Origin: Verrucomicrobiota bacterium | GTDB taxonomy: Bacteria; Verrucomicrobiota; Verrucomicrobiia; Limisphaerales; JAJOIW01 | NCBI GenBank assembly: GCA_021209225.1 | Contig: JAJOIW010000070.1 | Span: 1-40,120, forward strand | Direction: 5' to 3' | Length of the DNA: 40,120 nucleotides | Part shown: positions 21,815 to 28,564 of the stretch, piece after piece | Layout of the letters: each line of letters begins with the position of its first letter | Position numbering within the stretch: the stretch's first letter is position 1 | Position numbers and translations under genes: made by a program | The notes under the pieces: generated by a model | Told to the model about the DNA's origin: nothing | Database searches by the model: none | What the model saw: the letters and a program-made list of their open reading frames with translations, nothing else

Positions 21815-24178
21815 TAATCGAATCCACGTTTTTCTCTGGAACACGATCGAGGGAATCTTCACTGGCATGACCCTCGGCCAGGAAGAGAATGTATCAGCGA
21901 TGGCGGATTCCCCGAAAGCGGTCCTGAAACAGATTCGTGAATGGGCTGAAGAAATTGCCATGAACCAACCTTGGAAGCTGAATTTTGATCTCAGCAATCC
22001 CCGCCAATCCCACGTGGTGACCAAAGTCCGGCCCGAGATTCGAATTCGCGGGAAGATGCAGCCCTATTCGGACCAACTTACGATGAAGTTTCCATGTGTG
22101 CTCCTGGATGATGGGCCCGGGCTGGTTCTCGTGAGTTGCCCAACTCTCGATATAGAATTTTCGTTAACCGATGAATCTGAATTGTCCGGATTGGGCAGTC
22201 ACCTCCTGGCATCTCAACTCTCTGGAAAACCCATCGCTGAAATTATGAGCTTTGGAGGTCCCCTTCACGGTCAAATCGAGGGACTCACACTCAAAAGATC
22301 CGGTAAGCAGCGCAAAAAAGATCCTTTCAATCTGGATTCTCATGAGGGTCAGGCTTTGCGCCATATCTGCGAGCCCTTGTTGACCAAACGTCGGGGATTG
22401 AGTTTTGAGACAGCCGCATTTGGGCGCGATGATGAGGTTTCCCGACTGACAGGAATACTGCAGAAAGAAGGCAGCAGCCTCATTCTGGTCGGTGAATCAG
22501 GTGTGGGTAAAAGCACTATCCTCAAACAGGCCGTCAAAAAACTCTCCCGCACTCCAGTCACTAAAGAGGAGGACAATGCACAGCCAAACCTGGATCCCAT
22601 TAACAGCCGGGAACGATTCTGGGTCTCAAACGGCTCCCGTATCATCGCGGGGATGAAATACCTGGGGGAATGGGAGCAAAGATGCGAGAATCTCATCGCT
22701 GATCTCAATCAAATCAGTGGCGTGCTTTGCCTCGAAAGCCTGCTGGAAATCATTCGAATCGGTGGACAATCCCCGGATTCCAGTGTCGCGGCCTTTTTCC
22801 AGCCCTACCTGCAGCGGGGTGATCTGAGGATTTTATGTGAAGCGACTCCAATCGAACTGGACCGGGCCAAACGATTGCTTCCTGGCTTTGTGGGCTTGTT
22901 TCAGATTGTGAAAATTCAGGAATTGGAGACAGCCCGAGCGATTCCTGTGTTGGAAAAGATCTGTGACTCTCTGACCGCAAGCCAGCAGGTTGATTTTGAA
23001 TCGGGAGTTCCAAGGCTCGTCTACCATCTCTTCCGCCGATTCCAGTCATATGCCGCGTTCCCAGGACCTGCAGTCAGATTCATTCGAAGTTTGCTGCAGA
23101 GATCGGAGGTGAAAAACTCCAGAACTATTTCCCGAAGCCTGGTCCATGAAGAGTTCTCACGCCTCACTGGTTTGCCTCCCATTCTTGTTCGCGATGATAT
23201 GCCCATGGAAATCGGGTCCGTGCGTCAACAATTGCGCTCTGTTGTTCATGGTCAGGACCGTGCGGTCGATACCTTGAGCGAGGTGGTTCTTAAACTCAAA
23301 GCCGGATTGAATGATCCCAGGCGGCCACTGGGTGTTTATCTTTTCTGTGGTCCAACAGGCGTTGCAAGACTGCCCTGGCCAAGGCCTTGGCTGACTACCT
23401 CTTCGGGCAGGGGAAAGATCCCGACTCACAAATCACTGCCGATCGTGAGACTCTGATCCGTATGGATATGAGTGAATACAACCACCCGGGAGCCGCTCGA
23501 CGATTGCTCGAATCCCTCGACGGTTCCCCATCCGCCTTCATTAAAAAAGTCCGGCAAAATCCTTTTTCAGTGGTCCTCCTGGATGAAATTGAAAAAGCCG
23601 ATGAGGAGGTGTTCGATCTCCTCCTGAATGTGTTGGACGAAGGATTCGTCACCGACCCACTCGGGCGGGTTGCCTACTTCCGCAGCTCCATTATCCTCCT
23701 CACCTCGAATATTGGCGCTCAAAGCGGGGCCCGGGCCGGATTCGAATCCCCCCAATTTCCCGATTTTGAAGCTGAGGTCCTGAAGTTTTTCCGCCCGGAA
23801 TTCTTCAACCGGCTCGATGGGGTCATCGCTTTCGAGCCACTGACAAAACCTGTCATCCGGACCATCGCCAACCTGGAATTGCAAAAACTCATGTCCCGTC
23901 CAGGGCTCCAGAATCGCTCCATCCATCTCCAGTACGATCAAGCTATCATAGATTGGGTCGCTCAGACCGGTTTTGACGCCAAATATGGAGCGCGTCCCCT
24001 GCTCAGACGCATTGAAGAAAGTGTATCGATCCCGTTATCCAAGTGGCTCCTGGCACATCCCACCCTTGATCATATCACCATCCATGTGCGGTTCGACCTC
24101 ACCGGCCAGGTCTCCTTTGAACTCAATCCACCAGAGGATACTCACAAAAATCCCATTCCTTCTCCCATTCCATCCTAG
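21798..24178 (+). CDS. Clp/Hsp100-like two-domain AAA+ ATPase (third of three), frameshift in AAA2 Walker A
   Basis: Restored length is about 793 residues; the start overlaps the PCRF-like gene by 17 bases. Residues 1-170 are a beta-rich N-domain ('VLLDDGPGLVLVSCPTLDIEF') related in pattern to that of the second ATPase. AAA domain 1 has Walker A 'GESGVGKS' (232-239) and pore loop 'KYLGEWEQR' (Tyr288), but Walker B reads 'VLCLESLLEI', without the Asp. AAA domain 2 begins 'GPTGV' (from 518), where the frame breaks: the DNA at 23361 reads GTTGCAAGACT, and adding one G (GTTGGCAAGACT) restores 'GPTGVGKTALAKALADYLFG'. Then come Walker B 'VVLLDEIEKA', 'TSNIG', 'AGF', Arg finger 'EFFNRLD' and sensor 2 'YGARPLLR'. 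The GYVG pore loop is absent. It ends after the D2-small domain, with no PCRF extension. Without the missing base the protein would end at 552 residues with a broken P-loop. Confidence 0.83.
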
Positions 24179-24618
24179 GATTTTTTCCAGGGCATATCCG
24201 GGAATCGGGGCGGAATTTTGATATTCTGAGGTTTTGGTTGGGCTAAATTCAGGGCGTCATTGCCCGGATTTTCAGGCTGCGATGCTGGCTCGGAATGGTC
24301 TGATTTCCAGGCGGAAATTTTGGCCTGAAGTCCGTGATGCTCAGCTTTTTCCTTTTCCCCATTTCGCATGAAGAAAAGTGAGAGATTGGTGTGGACGGTC
24401 GGATCATTGGGGCTGAGGGATTCTGCCACTTTTCCAAATTCAATCGCTTTTGGGAAGTTTCCCAGTCGGTAGTGTGCCATAGCCAGGCTGGTGGTTGCGT
24501 CAAAATGCTTCGGATCCACCTCCAGTACTTTCTGGAAATATTCAATTGCCCGATCGTACTGGTTTTGGCTGAACTCAAATATCCCGTCATCCATCCAGTT
24601 TTGTATCGATTCGCTCAT
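24175..24618 (-). CDS. TPR-repeat protein
   Basis: A 147-residue protein with two to three tetratricopeptide repeats between residues 1 and about 105: 'GIFEFSQNQYDRAIEYFQKVLEVDPKH', 'ATTSLAMAHYRLGNFPKAIEF' and 'VHTNLSLFFMRNGEKEKAE', each split here to its visible core. The C-terminal 40 residues are Pro/Gln/Asn-rich and likely disordered. There is no signal peptide, so it is probably a cytoplasmic scaffold. It is convergent with the AAA+ operon and shares four bases with it: the palindrome CTAG (24175-24178) supplies the stop codon of both genes. Whether it cooperates with the AAA+ proteins is unknown. Confidence 0.8.
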   Translation of the reverse strand: MSESIQNWMDDGIFEFSQNQYDRAIEYFQKVLEVDPKHFDATTSLAMAHYRLGNFPKAIEFGKVAESLSPNDPTVHTNLSLFFMRNGEKEKAEHHGLQAKISAWKSDHSEPASQPENPGNDALNLAQPKPQNIKIPPRFPDMPWKKS

Positions 24619-24660
24619 TCGGTCACTCTAGGCCCATCACTCCCGAAATCCAGAGGGGAA

Positions 24661-24673
24661 TTACATTTTGTAA
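24661..24673. promoter_or_regulatory. Palindrome in the divergent TPR / SDR promoter region
   Basis: TTACA-TTT-TGTAA is a perfect five-base inverted repeat in the 115-base gap between the divergent TPR and SDR genes. TATATT (24682-24687) is a possible -10 for the SDR gene, making the palindrome a plausible operator. The SDR start at 24734 lacks a clear ribosome binding site. Confidence 0.35.
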
Positions 24674-24733
24674 AAATAGGATATATTTTTCTCCTCAATT
24701 GAGCCGGAGTAGTTTAGAAAATGCTGCATTCAC

Positions 24734-25538
24734 ATGTCAGATCTTGCAGGCAGGCACATAATTGTTGTGGGTGGTTCAACCGGTATTGGTCTTAGCGGCG
24801 CCAAATGCCTTCACAATCAGGGTGCATCCTTGATGCTATTGGGGCGATCTCAGGAGAATTTGGAAAATGCGAAGGTTTTACTGGGGGAACGCGTGGAGGT
24901 CCTGGCGGGTGACGCTGCGGATCCCGACCTGGTTGATCTGGCCATTCGACTATCGGACGAAAGAGGCCAACCACTCTATGGGCTGCTTCATGTTGCCGGT
25001 GGGAGTGGCCGAGAATGGGGGATGGTCCCCTGCACGAACTGTCCGATGATGGGTTGAACTTCACCTTGGATCTGAATCTTAAGTCGGTCATATACTCCAA
25101 CCGGTCCGCTGTCCGGGCCTTCCTGAGGCAGGGGACTGGAGGCGTCATTTTAAACACCAGTTCTGTTTTGGGATATTCCCCCAGCCCAAGATTCTTTGGA
25201 ACCCACGCCTATGCCGCGGCTAAAGCGGGCATCATCGGATTCACCCAGTCGATCGCCGCCTATTACGCGGAAGAAGGTATCCGCGCCAATATTCTGGCTC
25301 CCGGATTGGTGGAAACCCCAATGGCTGAACGTGCCTGCCAGAATCCTCGGATTTTAGAATATATCCGGACTAAACAGCCACTCGATGGTGGGCGCGTCGG
25401 TCGACCAGAGGATCTGGAAGCTGCCATCGGATTTTTCCTGTCTGACGCATCCCCGTTTTCATCACTGGACAGATCCTCGCTGTGGATGGCGGGTGGTCCG
25501 TGTCGGAAGGCCAGAATCCCGACGAAATGGATGACTGA
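24734..25538 (+). CDS. Short-chain dehydrogenase/reductase (SDR), two frameshifts
   Basis: This is a classical SDR, an NAD(P)-dependent oxidoreductase with a Rossmann fold. The cofactor motif is 'VVGGSTGIGL' (TGxxxGIG-like), then 'LLGRS', 'LLHVAGGSG' (NAG-like), the catalytic Ser in 'ILNTSSVLGY', 'AYAAAKAGIIGFT' (YxxxK) and 'ILAPGLVETPM'. The frame shifts near 25010, where one base, probably a G, is missing from 'GGCCGAGAATGG'; restored it reads 'GSGRRMGDGPLHEL'. It shifts again in the T4 run at 25456-25459, where one more T would give the usual 'ITGQILAVDGGWSV' ending. The restored product is about 269 residues and stops two bases before the ROK gene start. Both breaks leave flanking motifs intact, suggesting sequence errors. 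It is the first gene of a sugar-metabolism cassette. Confidence 0.85.
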
Positions 25539-25540
25539 TC

Positions 25541-26494
25541 ATGAAAAAACAGGGCGACATTCTCCTGGATGAACCAGTCTGCGCGGTTCTCGGCATCGAT
25601 ATCGGTGGAACCGAACTCAAATTCTGTCTTCTGCAGGTTCATTCAGGTGCCGTCCTTAAAAAATGGAAGCGCGATACCTGCGATGGCGAATTCGTCGAAG
25701 GTGTGCCAGCTTTTGCCAATGCCATCCGCGAGGAAATTCTCACACTCCAGCAGGGACATCAATTCGCCTTCGAGGATGTCTGCCTGGCCGCACCGGGCCT
25801 GCCGGGACCAGGCAACCTCTGGATTGATGTCATGCCGGGACGATTGCATGGGTTGGAAAAATTGAATTGGACATTTTTCCTTCGCTGGCACAAACCCATT
25901 CGAATCATCAATGATGGTCAGTCGGCTTTGCTGGGTGAAATCTGGTTGGGATCTGCTCAAAAATCCCGTCATGTGGTGATGTTGACTATCGGGACAGGTG
26001 TGGGTGGGGCCATTTTTGTCCACGGGCGGATCCTTCGTGGGGCATCAGGTCGAGCCGGACACATCGGCCACTCAACCGTGGACTACCGGGGAAACCTCGA
26101 CATATGCCGTACCCCAGGCTCCATCGAAGACACCATCGGTCAGGTCAGCCTGCCATTTCGCTCCCGGGGGGCATTAAACACATTTTACGATTTAGCCCAG
26201 GCGTTCGAACGTTCGGATCCAATTGCCCTTGAGATCTGGCCAGAAACCCTGCGGGCTTTAGCGGCCCACCTGGCGAGTCTCATCAACCTGCTGGATCCCG
26301 AACTCATAGTGCTGGGAGGGGGGCTCCTGGAAACTTCCCTGCCGGTCATCCAGGGATTGGAATCGTGGATGGATCAATTTGAATGGCGTCCTCGAGGGAA
26401 AAAAGTTCCTATTGTTAAAGCCAGGCTGGGGCAGGACGCCGGCGCGTTCGGTGCCGCGTATGCAGCGATGCATCCCGAAGTGATTCTCGACTGA
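25541..26494 (+). CDS. ROK-family sugar kinase-like protein
   Basis: A 317-residue ROK protein with the ATP/substrate motifs 'LGIDIGGTELKF' (phosphate 1), 'NDGQSALLGE' (catalytic Asp), 'LTIGTGVGGAIFVHGRI' (phosphate 2) and 'LIVLGGGLLET' (adenosine). 'AGHIGHSTVD' matches the ROK 'E/A-x-G-H' region. The zinc-binding C-x-C-G-x-x-G-C-x-E signature is largely lost: this stretch reads 'DICRTPGSIED', with only one Cys left. Such zinc-free ROK enzymes exist, but specificity cannot be read from sequence. No DNA-binding domain precedes it, so it is a kinase rather than a repressor. It follows the SDR gene by two bases and precedes the SIS-domain gene by 31. Confidence 0.88.
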   Translation: MKKQGDILLDEPVCAVLGIDIGGTELKFCLLQVHSGAVLKKWKRDTCDGEFVEGVPAFANAIREEILTLQQGHQFAFEDVCLAAPGLPGPGNLWIDVMPGRLHGLEKLNWTFFLRWHKPIRIINDGQSALLGEIWLGSAQKSRHVVMLTIGTGVGGAIFVHGRILRGASGRAGHIGHSTVDYRGNLDICRTPGSIEDTIGQVSLPFRSRGALNTFYDLAQAFERSDPIALEIWPETLRALAAHLASLINLLDPELIVLGGGLLETSLPVIQGLESWMDQFEWRPRGKKVPIVKARLGQDAGAFGAAYAAMHPEVILD

Positions 26495-26525
26495 TCTGCA
26501 AATCTCACATATACCTAGTCACCTG

Positions 26526-27356
26526 ATGTCTGCTGCAGATCAATATCTTCTGGCTTCCCAGGCTATTCTGGACTCGGTCCGGGCTCAAACCCTGCAAATC
26601 AACTCGGTTGCCCAGCTTTTCTCCCAAGTGATTCTCGGAGGGAAAATGGTTCATGTTTTTGGTTCCGGCCACAGCCGGATCATGGTGGAGGAAATGTGGC
26701 CCCGATATGGCAGCTTCCCAGGATTCAATCCCATCGTCGAATTATCTCTCACCTTCCATAACCTGGTTGTCGGCGCCAATGGTCAAAGGCAGGCCATGTT
26801 CCTGGAAAATGTTCCCGGGCTCGCTACCAGAATTCTAAGAAATTTTGATCTCCGTCAGGGAGGAGCAGCTCTGGTTATCTCGTCCAGTGGATGCAACGTC
26901 GTCCCAATCGAAATAGCTGAAATATTCCGTTCACATAAAATTCCGGTTGTCGCCATCGTCAGTCTCCGACACTCAAATGCCTCACTGAGCCGCCGATCTG
27001 ATGGGAAAAAATTGTCCGATTTCGCTGACATGGTCCTGGATACTGGAGCCCCCATTGGCGATGCCATGGTCCAGATCAATGGAATGGAAATGCCAGTCGC
27101 CCCCGGTTCCACTGTGGGAGGATGCCTGCTCGTCAATGCCATCAAAGCACAAATCGCCGAATATATGACCCTGGCTGGATCGCCTCCCATAGCCTTGGCG
27201 GCGGGTGCTGTCGTTGGAAGCCAACGCGCCACTGAGATTTTTGAAGCCGCTTACGATGAGCACGCCCGCCGAATTGCTCAATACTACCTCAACCTGGGAA
27301 ATCAGGATGCTTCAATCCCATCACTGGCCGGTCACCCTCATGCGGATGGCGTATAA
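26526..27356 (+). CDS. SIS-domain sugar-phosphate-binding protein (UPF0309-like)
   Basis: A 276-residue protein with a SIS (sugar isomerase) fold. It has 'GGKMVHVFGSGHSRIMVEEM', the phosphosugar loop characteristic of the UPF0309/SIS group, 'ALVISSSGCNVVPIE' and 'KIPVVAIVSLRHS', then 'DTGAPIGDAMV' and 'MPVAPGSTVGGCLLVNAI'. Such proteins are often encoded with ROK kinases and act in amino-sugar phosphate metabolism, so co-function with the upstream ROK and SDR enzymes is plausible. No ribosome binding site is obvious before the ATG. Its last 36 bases overlap the 3' end of the convergent SMP-30 gene. Confidence 0.85.
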   Translation: MSAADQYLLASQAILDSVRAQTLQINSVAQLFSQVILGGKMVHVFGSGHSRIMVEEMWPRYGSFPGFNPIVELSLTFHNLVVGANGQRQAMFLENVPGLATRILRNFDLRQGGAALVISSSGCNVVPIEIAEIFRSHKIPVVAIVSLRHSNASLSRRSDGKKLSDFADMVLDTGAPIGDAMVQINGMEMPVAPGSTVGGCLLVNAIKAQIAEYMTLAGSPPIALAAGAVVGSQRATEIFEAAYDEHARRIAQYYLNLGNQDASIPSLAGHPHADGV

Positions 27357-28223
27357 GGATTTTCTTGCTGTAATATAAAGTGTTCGCCGGTCCGCTCCTC
27401 CAAATGTCACATTGGCTGGTGCTTCCGGCGTTGTAATTGCTCCGATATATTTCCCATTTTCCGAATAGATGTGCACTGCTCCCTGAGTCAGATATACGTT
27501 CCCTGAACTGTCCAATGTCATGCCATCCGATCCTTTTTCAGCAAAGAGATACTTCTCTCCGAGCAGTCCAGGCTTTTCCACGGAGTAGCGATAGATCCTG
27601 TTGTCTCCAAGGTCCGACACATAAAGTGTTCTGCCATCCGAAGTTCCGATGATGCCATTGGGTTTCACCAGATCACCACAGACCCGAACTACCCGGGAAC
27701 TTTTTGCCTGCTTATAATAAACGTGAAAGCCGCCCTGCTGGAGGTCGTTCATGTCGCCATAACGTGGGTCCGTAAAGTAGATGCCTCCATGCGGGTCAAT
27801 CCAGAGATCATTGGGACTGTTCAGCGGCTTTCCCTCAAAGGAATCGACGACCGTCCGCAGCGTCCCATCTGGAAACCGTGCTGTAATCTTTCGATGTGTG
27901 CCCTCACAGGTATACAGAACCCCTTGATGATCAATCCTCATCCCATTTCCCCCGCCTGTGTTTTCCCTCAGGACAGATACCATCCCTGTTTCCTCATCTC
28001 TCAGCAATGTCCGGTTCGTGGGAATGTCACTGAATATCAATTCCCCACTTATCCCTCTCACCGGACCCTCAGTGAATGAAAACCCTCCAGCCACCTTCAC
28101 CGCCTCACCATTCAATACCAAATCACCCAAACCATCACCCAAACACGTCCCTCCCAACAATATACATATCATCACTTGCCATACTAATAACCATTTCCAC
28201 ATTTGCCTGTCCGGGATTCTCAT
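27321..28223 (-). CDS. Secreted SMP-30/gluconolactonase-like protein
   Basis: A 300-residue six-bladed propeller protein of the SMP-30/gluconolaconase/LRE family, probably a sugar lactonase acting outside the cytoplasm. The signal peptide core is 'LLVWQVMICILLGGTCLG'; an internal ATG eight codons in (28202) is an equally good start. Family motifs include 'FTEGPVRG' (metal-ligand Glu in 'EGP'), 'GNGMRIDHQGVLYTCEG', 'LNSPNDLWIDPHGGIYFTDPRYG' (Asn and Asp ligands), 'KPNGIIGTSDGRTLYVSD' and 'GSDGMTLDSSGNVYLT' (Asp ligand). All expected metal-binding segments are present. It is convergent with the SIS gene, overlapping it by 36 bases, and divergent from the large deacetylase-like gene. Confidence 0.88.
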   Translation of the reverse strand: MRIPDRQMWKWLLVWQVMICILLGGTCLGDGLGDLVLNGEAVKVAGGFSFTEGPVRGISGELIFSDIPTNRTLLRDEETGMVSVLRENTGGGNGMRIDHQGVLYTCEGTHRKITARFPDGTLRTVVDSFEGKPLNSPNDLWIDPHGGIYFTDPRYGDMNDLQQGGFHVYYKQAKSSRVVRVCGDLVKPNGIIGTSDGRTLYVSDLGDNRIYRYSVEKPGLLGEKYLFAEKGSDGMTLDSSGNVYLTQGAVHIYSENGKYIGAITTPEAPANVTFGGADRRTLYITARKSLYAIRMRVTGQ

Positions 28224-28564
28224 GAATCAAATTATGCACCAGCCAGATCCAGGACGCAATCACATGAATTCTGACACGGGGAAAATGTCCATTTTTCAGG
28301 CAGTCAGGAAAATTCAGCCGCTTATGCCAAATTGACTCCGTCTGAACACCCGGATGCATTCATTTATAAATCACGATCCATGAATTACTTATTTGATAGT
28401 TAGAAAGAAAATTGAAAAATTATGTAGGAGAATGCCGCAGAATTGAATATTTTTTTGACAGTTATGTCTTCCAGTTGTCGATAGACCATGTGCCTTAGTG
28501 TTTCATCAGTGATGTAAATCTGGTGATAAGTGTTGCGAAAAAATTACTATACTGAAAAAAGAAT
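28224..28564. promoter_or_regulatory. Divergent intergenic region, AT-rich on its right half
   Basis: No gene is supported. The right half is strongly AT-rich. TTGACA (28456-28461) is a perfect -35 but lacks a good -10 at 16-18 bases. TATACT (28548-28553) is a good -10, but it lies only 11 bases before the ATG, which would give an almost leaderless message. The sequence contains at least one promoter for the + strand gene at 28565. Confidence 0.4.

Noticed and set aside
14999-24178. Type VI secretion ClpV or a phage/defence ATPase identity for the AAA+ genes
   Set aside because: No secretion, sheath, nuclease or toxin genes lie nearby, and the loop between sensor 1 and the Arg finger is ClpC-like.
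986-24178. Functional link between prfC (RF3) and the PCRF-like AAA+ system
   Set aside because: The genes lie about 12 kb apart in different transcription units; proximity alone is not evidence.
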